Assembly (NCBI GenBank): GCA_964059195.1
Contig: CAXKWD010000009.1
Span: forward strand, 85,161,432-85,225,431
Direction: 5' to 3'
DNA from: Ectobius pallidus
Lineage: Eukaryota; Arthropoda; Insecta; Blattodea; Ectobiidae
Length of the DNA stretch: 64,000 nt
Under the pieces are notes generated by a model. It was not told the origin of the DNA, did not search any database, and worked only from the letters and a program-made list of their open reading frames with translations. Both the position numbers and the translations under genes were made by a program. The first letter of the stretch is position 1, and every line of letters starts with the position of its first letter. Positions 22,178 to 33,906 of this stretch are shown here, in pieces.

Positions 22178-23972
22178 GGGATAATCAATATTAGCCTAAA
22201 TATGGTCAAACGTTGTTCGATTTGGACGAAACTCACTATACAGGGGGTTTCCGGGCCAAGGAACTCGAATCTGAGGTCGCTTTTACCACGTGACGCTATC
22301 TAATCGTGATATGTAGTCCACATGATTTAGGTGTTAATATAATGATTTAACTATTATGCTCTTAATTTTTAATTTTTGAAATAATTATCGCGGGCGAAGC
22401 CGCGGGCACATGCTATCTTAAAATAATAAAAGGACGTGTTTGTCTGTCTGTCCACGATGCCCAGCGAAATCTACTGAACGCAGAGAACTGAAATTTTAAA
22501 CATAGATGGGCTGAAAGGTGGGCGAATGCGCATCGAAGCCGGATTTTTAATTTTAGCTTTCGTTCGCCAGTTGTGAGTGAAAAACTGGCAGAATACGTGA
22601 TTTTAACGCTGTCGAAGCATCAGATTTCAGTAATACATTTCAATGTCAAATCAATTGCAATTGGCTTTGGCTATTTTTGTCATACCGTGGCAATAAAAGC
22701 ATCGCGATCGCTAGAATGTTGTAAGCCCACGCTGGTCGATTCATTTGTTTAGAATGTCAAGGCCCGTAGACATATGGAATTTTCAACCTACACGGAAGAG
22801 GGGTAATCAACATAGACCTAAATATGGTTTAAACATCGTTCGATTTGGACGAAACTCACTATACAGGGATTTTCTGGGCCAAGGAACTCGAATCTGAGAT
22901 CGCTTTTACCAGGCGACGCTATCTAATCGTGACATGTAGTCCACGTGATTTAGGTGTTAATAAATATAATGATTTAACTATTATGCTCCTAATTTTTAAT
23001 TCTTGAAATAATTATCGCGGGCGATCGCTTGATTTTGTAAGTCCATCCTGGACGATTCATTTATTTAGAATATCAAGGCCCGAAGACATGAAATTTTCAA
23101 CCTACACGGAAGAGGGATAATCAATATAGGCCTAAATATGGTCAAACATTGTTCGATTTGGACGAAACTGACTGTACAGGGGTATTCTGGGCCAAGGAAC
23201 TCGAATCTGAGGTCGCTTTTTCCAGGGGACGCTACCTAATCGTGGAATGCACTCCACGTGATTTAGGTGTTAATAATTATAATGATTTAACTATGCTCTT
23301 AATTTTTAGTTTTTAATTTTTGAAATAATTATCGCGGGGGAAGCCGCGGGCACATGCGGGCACATGCTTTTTGTCTGTCTGTCCACGATGCCCATCGAAA
23401 TCTACTGAACGCAGAGATCTGAAATTTTAAAGATAGATGGACTGAAATGTGGGCGAATGCACCTCGAAGCCGAATTTTTAATTTTAGCTTTCGTTCGCGA
23501 GTTATGAGTGAAAAACTGGCAGAAAACGTGATTCGCGCTGTCGAAGCATCAGATTTCAGTAATACATTTCAATGTCAAATGAATTGCAGTTGTCTTTGAC
23601 TATTTTTGTCATACCGTGGAAATAAAAGCATCGCGATCGCTTGAATGTTGTAAGCCCACGCTGGTCGATTCATTTGTTTAGAATGTTAAGGCCGGTAGAC
23701 ATATTACATTTTCAACCAACACAGAAGAGGGATAATCAATATAGGCCTAAATACTGTATGGTCAAACATTGTTTGATTTGAACGAAACTATACAAGGGTT
23801 TTCTGGGCCAAGCAACTCGAATCTGAGGTCGCTTTTACCAGGCGACACTATCTAATCGTGGTATGTAGTCCACGTGATTTAGGTGTTAATAAATATAATG
23901 ATTTAACTATTATGCTCTTAATTTTTAATTTTTGAAATAATTATCGCGGGCGAAGCCGCGGGCACATGCTAG

Positions 23973-24490
23973 TATAGAATAAGTGGCCGTGAAAGAGCGC
24001 TTATTCAATTGTTCACCACGCAACACAAACTTTCTACAAACAGTGAGTGAACAGTGAGTGGCTTATAAATACCTTCAGAGAATTTTCTCGGAAAAATGTT
24101 TCAAATAAAAGTTTTAGCTCTCACTATAAGCTACATTTGTGCAAAATTTAAAGAAAATCGTTAGAGCCGTTTTCGAGAAAATCGCGAAAAACGAAAATTT
24201 CTTCATGTAAAGTCCCCTTAAAATTAAGAGAAAATAGTCACCAATCGTATCCTCACATCTTCAGAAGGTACCTGACCCAAATACGAAATTTTGTTTTCAT
24301 ACGATTTTCCGTTTTGGAGCTAGACTGTTCACAGACAGACACACTGACATGTTTCCAAAAATAGTATTTTTGGATTCAGGGGGCCTTGAAACGTGTATAT
24401 ATGCTAATAACTCAACTTCGAATTTTTGGGTCGAAAACAATACTTCCTCTACCTATAGTACTTATGGTACGGGCAGAGGAAGTAAAAACA
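23973..24490 (+). mobile_element. Repeat X, right part of the split copy
   Basis: Continues X from TATAGAATAAGTGGCCGTGA through the core AAATCGTTAGAGCCGTTTTC to the right end GGTACGGGCAGAGGAAGTA. It matches 54520-55038 closely. Confidence 0.9.
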
Positions 24491-25022
24491 CTACCTAGCA
24501 TTTTGAAACTTTTCTGCGGCAAGTGGTGTGACAGGTGAGCTTGACTAATTTTGGGTCGCTGAACACGAATCCGTTGTCCGTTTCCACATATCACATCACG
24601 TTTTCTTGCAATGTAGGATAAAAAGCACTGAAAAAATTAGGACATGTTTGGAAATATTTACAGAGAAAAATAAAATAATAATTTTAAACAGTCCAAGACA
24701 TATGTATTCCACTAATTTTTGTGAGCGCGGGCCAAATAAACAGAAGTTTCACCGATGTAAGTGGCAGTATTTTGGATCTAATATGCTGATATGATTTGTG
24801 TGCTGTAGCAACGAAGTGTGAGCAAATAATTTACGAAAAATGTAAAGTATATGCAAAACAACACCAGAAAATGTTTTTGCAGGGAAAAATTGCAGTTTCG
24901 TTAACGAGAACAGTCCTTCATGTCCTCTTGGAATGAGCGCTTGGTTGCCCAGCGTCTGACTGGTGTATGATTGCCGTTTCTTTTCAGTCACTGACTACGT
25001 CATCAGTAGTCTGTCACCTCTC
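24491..25022. other. Unassigned sequence
   Basis: The part nearest 25 kb may hold further decayed codons of the pseudogene at 25023-25444 (minus-strand KKRQSYTSQTLGN), but the match is too weak to extend the call. Confidence 0.35.
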
Positions 25023-25444
25023 CTAGTACAGTGCCTCCTTGATGTCTTGGTGAAATCTCTCGCTCATCTCTTCACAAACAGCCCAAGATTTTCCGGAGAG
25101 AGATCAAGATGAGAATGAAGGAAATAGAGTTTCAGGCTCATTATACATCCCAACTCTTTCATATGTGATTCAACATAGTTTTTCATTTGTTTCGTACTGT
25201 TCATCCTTTACATTTCCTAGAAACTTCAAGACGTACCTCTTTGAAATTCATGCAGCAAGTTCCACGGCATCCATCGTCTGTTCAAAGTTTCTGTTTTGCA
25301 GGGGTTTTCTAATTTATGGACCATCAAAAATTCCCTCCTTGACCTTTGCATCTGATTGCTTGCCATGTTTTGAAAACAGGGGCTACATTTGTCTAAGACA
25401 ACAACCTGCTTCATGATTTCCAATTTTATGTGTAGCGGTAGCCG
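25023..25444 (-). pseudogene. Decayed transposon-associated protein (KLKEGIFxGPQIR family)
   Basis: On the minus strand, pieces in shifting frames follow the order of a large uncharacterised arthropod protein family: LPLHIKLEIMKQVVVLDK, KVKEGIFDGP-stop-IRKPL, LKFLGNVKDEQYE, ELGCIMSLKLYFLHSHLDLS, then SERFHQDIK. At least two stops and two frameshifts break it, so it makes no protein. The family is known to me as high-copy, cysteine-poor sequence of unknown function in aphids and other arthropods, usually taken as transposon-derived. This is a memory-based match. The collinearity of five motifs makes chance unlikely. The ends of the relic are uncertain. Confidence 0.75.
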
Positions 25445-26280
25445 ATTCACTGTTATTGCAAAGCAGCACCGAGACGCAATAACACATTTTCAGACAGTAA
25501 ACACGAAAACTAACTTAGATGTTATACAAAAAACGTGACATTTATGAAATCAGGAGACCTTATTTAGTTAAAATCACTTATCAGATGTTCTGCCGCAAAA
25601 ATCATGCTGGGTAGTGTTGTTAGCTTTTAATTATAGATTATAAACGAATGAGGAACTCCATACTGGATCACTGATTGAAGTAATGTAAGAAGGATCAAGC
25701 GTCAGGTTATTGTAGGCTTAATAAGAAACTATAGGGTAATGTTCTGAATTTGTGTAAAATACGGGAATGGCAACGCCAACTGGTGTGTGTTTACATTATT
25801 ATTTACCCTGCTGTGCTGGTCTGTTTGTTGTTTGTATGATGTCTTTGATTACTGTTTCATATTCTATTCTCTTATTCATTTCCCAAAGCAATATTGCAAT
25901 ACAATACTTTCAGCTTTCAGCAGTCTATCCACAGAATTTAAATTAAATGGGCTCTCTTCTTTGTGGATATTTACTGTGAGTCCGTTAAAACATTCCGTGA
26001 TAAATGGTTCTTTTACATATACAGTATTGTACAAAACTGGCGCGCGGAATTGTGATTTCTGCCTTATGCTGGAAATTTTATTGATATTCATTTATTGACG
26101 TCTTTTACAAAGTCGTTTTGTAGCATTTTTCGTCAGCAATTCCCTGTATTCCATTAAGAGAACCCCTTTTCATATGCTTCTCAATCATACATATAACACA
26201 CATAAGCACTCATGCTCTTAAAAATCTACGCTTCATTAAACTACGCTACACACCATCTACCATTCACCACTCTAAACTGA
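25445..26280. other. Unassigned sequence
   Basis: A 103-codon plus-strand frame (25787-26098) is rich in Phe, Leu and Cys with no recognised domain. No repeat partner was seen. Confidence 0.35.
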
Positions 26281-26412
26281 TTACATACCCGGCCCATGTC
26301 GGTAGATTTACTGGCTTGTAAAAGAACTTCTGCGGTACAAAATTCCGGCACACCGACGGCGGTTACAGGCCTAAGTTGCAGTACATCCCCGTCGTTAAAT
26401 AACCATATACCA
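26281..26412 (+). mobile_element. tRNA-derived SINE, family D, 5'-truncated copy
   Basis: Shares GTAAAAGAACTTCTGCGG, ACAAAATTCCGGC, AGTTGCAGTACATCCC and CGTCGTTAAATAACC with copies at 45028-45255 (plus) and 39405-39590 (minus). The tRNA-like head is missing here. Confidence 0.75.
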
Positions 26413-26700
26413 ACCAACTGACTACACACAAACGCTACACTACACACCGCACTACACGTACTTAACTATCCTACACAGACAATACACATTTCACACACGT
26501 ACAAACACAAAAGTACACGATACACACATCTACAGTATACACTAAACACTCTACAAACTACATACTGCCCTATAGACACACACACTAATTACACACATCA
26601 CACCCGCAAATAAACGCTACAGCACTACACAGTTCACACATAGCCTACTAGGATGTTTGCAATAAAATAAATAAATAAAAAATAAAAATAAAAAATAAAA
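26413..26700. repeat. ACAC/CTACAC-rich low-complexity tract
   Basis: Biased strand with CTACAC and ACACAC repeats, followed by AAATAAAAAT runs at 26655-26700. A similar ACAC-rich patch lies at 27240-27325. Confidence 0.7.
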
Positions 26701-27239
26701 ACATGGGAGTCCGGGAGTCCTGCCCCGGAAATGTTTGAGAAATGAAGTGCAAATTGATGAGAATTTTTAGATCCTCTGGATGAAACTTCCAAATTTCTCA
26801 GCAGACTAAAACTATTTTCGCCCCGAGTTTTAGCTCTGTTGAGAAATTTGTCGGCATTACATAAAAATTAAAACCATTAATCAAATATCAAACGTTTTAT
26901 CTTTAATATAAAGCAAGTGCAAGTCTGAAATAGTTCACATAAAAATTAATTAAGCACTTATAATAATAATTAAAGATAAGAAACTCTAACAACTGCTGTC
27001 TAATGGGTTGTCATAAGGCGCCTAGACCTAGAATATAAATACTATTCAACTTGCATTTTACAATCTTCAGGTTGAAATAGGGCGAGTCCATAAAAGCTTT
27101 TATTTTATTTTGTTTTGTATTTTATTAAATTTGAATGTTATTTTATGAGATAATTATTTTCGACGAGTAAAAACGGTTCAAATAAACTAAAAAGAAAAAC
27201 CAAGGGGGGCGACCACTACGGCTCCCCTGGATCCGCCAA
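26701..27239. mobile_element. Possible transposon fragment ending GGATCCGCCA
   Basis: The right side reads GGGGGGCGACCACTACGGCT then CCCCTGGATCCGCCAATG, which resembles a common invertebrate element end (reverse complement TTGGCGGATCCAGGGG). No matching left end was found, so limits and class are uncertain. Confidence 0.3.
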
Positions 27240-27325
27240 TGTACATCACACATCACAAATTGGCTATGTCATATACACTCTATACAGTCACATATTTACA
27301 CATACATTACACAAACACTACAGCC

Positions 27326-28760
27326 AGACTAATTTTAAGCATATCCAAAAAATAATAAGTTGAAGGGCTGAAGAAATCTAAAAAGCTATACATAAATCAA
27401 AGAGTCTCAAAATATGCCACTCACCGTCATAACCGAAGTATTTTCCACCCCATGTTCAGAAGATTAAAATCAGCCATATGTAGTATTTAATATCGAAGGG
27501 TGAGCAATGGGGAGATCTCCTTGTTTAACCACGGGATAGGGATAACAACTGATTCATGCATAATCTTGTCTATAGACTAAACTACTTTAAGGTACCGGAG
27601 ACATGTAAGGGAAGGCGTGTGCAACATAGCCTTGATTTACATTTTATGTTATACATTTGGTCTTCTTATTGGAGGAATCTTTCCAGTTCTGTTGGGTATA
27701 ATTCTAGGTTTTATGTACTTTATAGCTGACATAAATAAACCTTTTCCTACATCTCAAAATGCTTTTGTGAAACTGTGAAAGCGGAGTAAGCATTTGCTTC
27801 ATTGCTCAGACTAAGGAAAGGAAAGGGGAGGGATTTCACGTATGCGATATATTAAACAGTATTTTTTGCTTTGTTTTGCAGGTAAGTGGAACATCTTATA
27901 GCGTCTGTTGATTGCCGGCAGCACGTAAGTGACTCTTCACTTGATATAGACCGCTCCCATTTGCGATACCACAATCTGCACTTTGCTTTTCTACACCATT
28001 CTTCCTTCTTTCTTTCCTCTCTTAGAGCTGCTTGCACAGAATTAGTGACTAAGTAAACTACTGTAGCGCCATTATAGCCTTATCTACAAATCTCGCTTTA
28101 TAATGCTAAATATCATGGGTAAGTTTTAAGTCCCATAAAAAAAAATGCTTTTCACGCAGGGCATACACACTGAAATTCGTAAATTCGTGGTGGAAAGTCC
28201 CCGCAACCTAACTTACCGCACTACTTACTGCATAGATACGTCATTATTTTAAACGCTAGATCAGTGTCATGAAACTAAGTACCATGCGACGAGTTGCTAA
28301 ATGTTTAGTAAGAACCAAAGTAAGAACACGCACAATGTGCACTAACTACTTTTGAGAACGGAAGTAATCGATCGCTACTAAGAACCGCCTAAGTGAACAT
28401 GCACAAGATCAAGAAGGCAGTGCACCAAGATAAAATAGTAACGTTTTAAGGCTGGCTCACTTGGAGTCTAGATTCTCGAACAGATGCCTGTGTTTAGTTA
28501 CTGTTGCACGAAGTTATTCAGGGTTTTCTCTATCGTTGAAAAAATTCTATGCGATGCATGTGTGTGAAGTGTATAAGTTAATAGAAACTCGGAAATAGAC
28601 TAAACTCGAGTTCATCTCGTTTTTTTCTAACTTTTCCTCGGTTCTGTTAAACACTCTTCCCACACGAATATCGCAATATATTATTAGCACATTTCATACA
28701 TGGCAGTAAAGGTAAAATAGACTAAGTTAGGGGTCCGTAAAGAGTTGTTTGCTCGATTTC
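27326..28760. other. Unassigned sequence
   Basis: No protein, tRNA-like or inverted ends recognised. The 61-codon minus-strand frame at 27852-28037 is basic and Ser/Arg-rich but unsupported. Confidence 0.4.
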
Positions 28761-28764
28761 TGGC

Positions 28765-29455
28765 ACATTACTTACAAATCGATTAAATTCATTTACAATG
28801 TTTCTGGGATGATAGAGGAGATAACAAAAGAAAAACTTATTTTTTATGTGACATAAATTTCGCATATGCACTACTTTTCGGATCCTTGAACAATGAATTC
28901 AAAATGAAAAACAGACTAATGTATCCCATGAAGGACAAAAACCTATCAAGTAGGGAAAGCTCATTGTTTCTGGCGTGGTGAGCTACTCTGGATTACACGT
29001 TTGTACATGCTTATTTTAAGTTAACTGTCTGATTGTTTTGTAGTGCACTATTCAATCACTGTTTAATAACACTAAGTTCACTATATAGTCATACACTATT
29101 TAGTCACTACACAAATGTATCTCGAGAGATTTCCATTCTCTTCTTCCTTTTGCTACTCGTGACCATTGCTGACCTGTTTGATCGACACTAGTTGAATTTA
29201 CAAAATTTCAGGAATGATAGAGACAAACTTTTTTAATGTCACTGAATCTGGTATATGCACCATTTTTCCGGTTGGGGTCCTTAAAGGTTCACCGGTCTTC
29301 TGTCACTCTAGTTACCAATCATTGAGTGCATTTAGAAAATTTCAGAGGTGATAGAGGGGAGAAAAAACTAGTGTTTCTCTTACGTGTCTCTCTTACGTGT
29401 CAAAAGTCTGACAAATGAATCATTTTTTTCGGTATGGACTCTTTAAGTTTTGGTG
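28765..29455 (+). repeat. Three degenerate copies of a short repeat
   Basis: The phrase ATTTACAATGTTTCTGGGATG-GATAGAGGAG recurs in decayed form near 28790, 29200 and 29340. Each is followed within about 60-90 bp by TTTTTCGG plus a GGxxCCTTxAA-type segment. Divergence is high, so this is an old local duplication or a decayed repeat array. Confidence 0.5.
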
Positions 29456-29884
29456 ATTCTCGACTTCCACAGTTGTACCATTTGTACTAGCGAATTCAAA
29501 TACTTCATAATCTTTTTAAAAAATAGACTTGCAAATGTTTTCTAGCAATAGGACATTGACCGTCTGCTGTACAGCCATAATAATATAGTTTATCAACAAT
29601 TAGAAATGAATGGGCTGCTATGGTAACGGGCCAAGTTCCAACTTTCTAGCTTTAAGAAGAGAGAGGTCAGAAAGACTTAGCGGCCAGTAACCCCATTATT
29701 TGATTGTCTCCAGCAAGATTTATTCAGTGGCGTCCTTTATTTACGAGTTTATCATCGGATCCACATTCATTATTCCGTACTTTCATTTGTAGGCTTTTTT
29801 ACTGAGACAGTTTAGCTTTTCCTCCCAACACTGACTTGCTTTTGGAAAATACTAGGTACTTACAGAAACTACAGTATATATAAA
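29456..29884. other. Unassigned sequence
   Basis: Nothing recognised. Confidence 0.35.
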
Positions 29885-29886
29885 AA

Positions 29887-30140
29887 TGAAACTCCATGGC
29901 GCTACATCCCTGGAGGGACTTGACTTACCACCCGACCGCTGCGTATCTACTACAGGAAGATGGCAGGATTGGGGGGCCGACACCCACGGCCGTTAATGGT
30001 GGTTTTCATGACCAGAGCTGCTACTTCTCTATCAAATAGCTCCTCAATATGAGTCACGAGGCTGAGTGTACCGGGGATCGAACCCGGGCCGACGGATCTG
30101 TAGCAGCGACGCTAACCACAAGACCACGCCGGCGGTCAAC
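29887..30140 (-). mobile_element. tRNA-derived SINE, family B, full-length copy
   Basis: On the minus strand it starts with a tRNA-like head: A-box region TGTGGTTAGCGTC and B-box GGTTCGATCCCCGG. The body includes CGGCCGTGGGTGTCGG and AGCGGTCGGGTGGTA, and it ends AGCGCCATGGAGTTTCATTT. It is the most complete of five copies here and shows that the family is tRNA-derived. Confidence 0.85.
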
Positions 30141-30688
30141 TACAGTATAATTAATGACAAATTAACAGTGATACCTCACTGAAGATATTTACATTATGTT
30201 CTCTATGGGAAAATTTGTCCCGCATAGAAATCCAACCCGAATTTCGTATTTACCACTCATCATCTTAGGGCTTTACGAGCCCTTTCGCCAGTATTCCTAT
30301 ACACTCCTACAGATCTTCTTCTTTCCGTGTAAAGGCCTCGGTTGTCACCATGTAGACAGCATTATGTGTTTCACTGTGTTGGGGAAAGGGATACGGTAGG
30401 TTGAAAGAATGTATAGGATTAGTAAATTGAAGTCTTATCCATCTAGTACGTGAGTTAGCTGTATATAGTCCGTGCATCGGATTTTGAGGTGGCTGTATAT
30501 CATGTAGTATGTGTATAGGAGTATATAGGAATTGAGGTAATCGAGACGCATCGGGACATACTGGAATAGAAAAAGCTTCATTATTCCTACAAATCTCAAT
30601 ACAGCTCTATTATAGTACAGTGCACTTATTTCTACCTTGCCCTGCGCAAAGAAATGCGCAGTCTTCAAGGCAGTCACATCTAGCTAAC
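30141..30688. other. Unassigned sequence
   Basis: Two short open frames (30196-30399 plus, 30435-30677 minus) have no recognised features. Confidence 0.35.
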
Positions 30689-30690
30689 TA

Positions 30691-30955
30691 TAGTCCTTTC
30701 ACATTCGCCAGAGGTTTCAAGGCCAAACGTAGCATGCCTATGATACCCCCACTTACCGCGCTCATATGACATCATACCCCTCCAATGCCAGTCACATGAC
30801 AAGCCAGTAGGGAGTTCCCCCCTAGTGTCGTATGAGAGTGTGCGACAGCGCAGCTCCTCTGCGCAAAGGGGAATACTGTTCACTGCTGTTCAGTGGGGGC
30901 ATATTAGACGTGAGAAGTTGTGGCCTTGAAACCTCTGGCGAATGTGAAAGCACTA
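30691..30955. mobile_element. TA-flanked MITE with long inverted ends
   Basis: TAGTCCTTTCACATTCGCCA on the left matches the reverse complement of the right end over about 34 bp. Flanking TA at 30689-30690 and 30956-30957 could be the duplication. The 265-bp interior is GC-richer than its surroundings and non-coding. The overlapping frames on both strands reflect the inverted ends. Confidence 0.85.
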
Positions 30956-30957
30956 TA

Positions 30958-31394
30958 AGGTATAAGGCTATGGCTGTCGTCAGGCGTTCCACGAGTGACA
31001 GGAAGAACAAATTTTACTGTACATCTAAAATGCAGCGAAGGTCCTTCTAATTCTGAAGTTAATTTTATTGCTATTTTTAAGGTATTCAAATCCGAAGGAT
31101 ATTCTATTCTGCAGAATCGTTAAAAAATTACATTTTTAAGGATGCCCGTTCCGATATGGATGTTATTTTTGCCTCTTAGTAGGCTATGCTGCTTTGCGAA
31201 AGTACAATTACTTGTGAAAATATCAAGACTATTCCAAATTTCAGAGCGGGTAATAAATGGAAAGGGAGGTGTGATGAATAAATAGCTCAACGATAATGGA
31301 CTATGCATGTTATCAAAAGACAGATCTATAACTTGCTAATTTCAAACAAATTCTGACACATTGTTAGTTCAAGTAAAAAATAAATAAAAAATAA
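30958..31394. other. Unassigned sequence
   Basis: Nothing recognised beyond short A-rich runs near 31375-31400. Confidence 0.35.
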
Positions 31395-32400
31395 AATAAT
31401 AATCTGATGTGAAACACACAACTTCTACACTTAATAGGGTATATTCCAGTGTAGAGTACATCGTTGTATTGCAGTAGTGTGCCTTCAGTTGTCTCAGATT
31501 CATTCCGAGTCGCCTTATTCGCGAGTCAGGACCTAAGTAGAAACCTGAGTTTTTGTGTTTGAAATGAGTGGTTTAAGTTATAACTATCCTTCAGATAGTT
31601 TATTGGAAAAATTTTCAAATCAAAGTTTTAGCCGTTAGTATAATATGCTATAATACTATATACCGAGTTTTAACATATATTAAGCCTGTTACGAAATTCC
31701 ATTCTGTTTTCGACAGTCGACACAATAATAAAAAAAATATGATCTTCTTGTAAAGTAGTAAAAGTGGAGAGCAAGTCGCATCCGTGAAGGATATATAACC
31801 CATTACCTGACGTAATGCACTCAAATAACTTGCTTTACCCCAGGAACATGGGCAATACACATTTATCACTTTACAATCTGATGTAGAATAAGAGGTCGTA
31901 TTGCACGAAGTACGTATTCAGTTGTTTCAGGATGTTGCAGATTTATTGTTCACCAGGCAAGACTGAGATTTAAGAACGGAACTTGGCTTATGACTATCCT
32001 TCAGAGAAATTTTACAACAAAAAAGAAGTTTCAAATAAAAGTTTAGTAGTTTCAAATAAAAGTTTTAGCTCCCAGTATAAACACCTCGTTTACAAACTTC
32101 AAACAAACCCGTTTTAAGAAAATCGTGAAAAATTCAATTTCCTCGTGTAAAATGTCATTAAAAGTAAGAGAAAGTGGTTGGAAATCTTTGAGTCACATCC
32201 CCAGAAGGCAGCTAACCCAAATATATCATTTTGTTTTTATACGATTTTTCTTTCTCGAGCTAGGCTGTTCACATACAGACATTTTTTTTTTTTGAAAATT
32301 GCATTTTTTGGATTCAAAACGTGTATTTATATTAAAAACTGGACATCATATTTCGGGATCAAATACCTATTGTACCTATGGTACTGGCAGAGCAAATAAA
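31395..32400 (+). mobile_element. Repeat X, old diverged copy
   Basis: Begins TAATCTGATGTGAAACACAC and resembles X throughout: ATAAGAGGTCGTATTGCACG, AGTTTCAAATAAAAGTTTTAG, TACGATTTTTC, and a decayed right end CTATGGTACTGGCAGAG near 32385. The duplicated segment AATCTGATGTAGAATAAGAG (31876) suggests an internal rearrangement. Divergence marks it as older than the copies at 8, 20-24 and 54 kb. Confidence 0.75.
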
Positions 32401-32894
32401 AGAGTGGCAGTGTCTCTTCAAATGGTCGATATTGGGGAGAATTTCGCACGCTTGACAGTCCAAATATAATGTAGATTACCGTATATCTGTTTACAGTTAT
32501 TAGGTATTTATAAGCTAACAGAGGATTTGAAACACGTGGAGTACAGCAATAATTATTTTTTGTCGTAGGCCTTTCAGTACGGACATGTTAGTAACTCTGC
32601 TTAAATGTGCTTCAACCAAAGTTAAAATGACCCTTCAACGTTGCTGCTGGGAAAGTTTCAACAAGCAGAGAACGTATTCTGTTGCTCTTCATATGATTCC
32701 TGACCTGAACTGAAGTTTGAATTATTGGATTGAACAGGTTTTAGAAACATCATTCGTGTCCTAAAAATCAGTATAATTTACTAAAATCGGTAGTTTTTGT
32801 CTGTATTTAAATGCAATAGAATGCAATTTTACATGGAACATGGACGAATTTCAAGCATATGTTTCAAGCATATTTCTGTCCAACGTCGTGGTTC
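32401..32894. other. Unassigned sequence
   Basis: Nothing recognised. Confidence 0.35.
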
Positions 32895-32902
32895 ATTGAT
32901 TG

Positions 32903-33271
32903 CATAGGCGTACCGAGGGGGGGGGGTTTGGGGGTTTGAACCCCCCCCCCCCCCCATTGATTAAAAAAAGGAAAATTGTATAATTTTTTTAAGTCTGCCC
33001 ATAAATTACTTAAAACAAGTATAAAGCGTGGGAAGCTTAAAACTCGTTGTTTTGCGTCTTAATTTTTACAATTTTCCGGGGAAGACCCCCGGAAGCGAAA
33101 AACTCGTTATTTTGTGTCTTATTTTTTAAAATTTTCCGGGGGAGCACCCCCGGAAGCGAAAAACTCGTTATTTTGCATCTAAATTTTTTAAATTTTCCGG
33201 GGGAGGACCCCCGGATCCCCCTCTCCCGGATGTTATAACCCCCCCATATGGTCGGCCTGGTTACGCCTATG
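32903..33271. mobile_element. hAT-like MITE, family 2, copy 1
   Basis: Inverted ends CATAGGCGTA and TTACGCCTATG are flanked by a perfect 8-bp duplication ATTGATTG (32895-32902 and 33272-33279). Inside, a 60-61-bp module with AAAACTCGTTATTTTG and TTTTCCGGGGG...CCCCCGGA is repeated three times, and G/C homopolymer runs lie near one end. An inverted-orientation relative is at 45805-46169. The 63-codon frame is module-derived. Confidence 0.95.
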
Positions 33272-33279
33272 ATTGATTG

Positions 33280-33904
33280 TTATTATTATTGCTGTTGGAA
33301 ACCTAAGCCTTATTTCACATCAAACCAGTCTCATCAAGTCCAGTTCAGTCACGTCTGAGAGCCTACTTCACAGTTTACATAATGTTCCCTTATTTGTTTT
33401 TAGGACAGTCGAAAATATATATAAAAAAATATTTGATCCAGTTGTTTTGATAAAAAGAAGTGAATAACTTTCAACACAGCCCGGGATGATAAAAATAAAG
33501 GTGTCAGAATTCTTTACTTTCGTATCTCTGAACATTCGATTCGATGTACGAGGGATGGAGCATTTGCCATGGAGACTATTTTCTTTCTCAAAGTAAGACG
33601 ATAGTAGCGTGAGATGTATGTCACGGGAGAATGTGGCATCTCTATTGAATGGACACGCCATTTGGTAAGATTGTGATATACGATTATGCATAGAGGCGAT
33701 GGTAATTTAGTTGTGAACCAGCCACCGTGAAGAATGGATATGACAAGATGTGAATAGCATTATTATGTCAAAATAGTCACTATACGAGGGAAAAATTGCC
33801 AGATAATACTGCAAGGAGCTGATGGAAGCTTTGGGGAATAATGCTCATCCGCACCGAACTTTAAGGGATCGTGAAGTAGGCATATGTGCTTTCATACTTC
33901 CAAC
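33280..33904. other. Unassigned sequence
   Basis: A 107-codon minus-strand frame (33368-33691) covers half the stretch. Its peptide (for example MACPFNRDATFSRDIHLTLL) matches nothing I know. It has no repeat partner in the window. I do not claim a gene. Confidence 0.3.
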
Positions 33905-33906
33905 TA

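Larger units (their letters stand above)
20139..23972. mobile_element. Palindromic composite of GC-ended repeat units inserted in X
   Basis: The 3,834-bp insertion begins CTAGCATGTGCCCGCGGCTT and ends with the exact reverse complement; 32 terminal bases are identical. It is flanked by a perfect 7-bp duplication TATAGAA (20132-20138 and 23973-23979). The left side has two head-to-tail units (20139-20760 and 20761-21463). After a central spacer the right side has the inverted counterparts (about 21719-22415 and 22416-23020), then a truncated unit (about 23022-23365) and another full unit (23367-23972). Units run from CCCGCGGCTTCGCCCGCG to ACAGACAGAC...CTTTTATT. The frames inside repeat the unit and are not genes. 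Unit class is unknown; the pattern resembles short retroposed families of insects. Confidence 0.85.

Noticed and set aside
25165..25416. Plus-strand 83-codon frame
   Set aside because: Antisense to the decayed transposon-associated protein, whose motifs lie on the minus strand.
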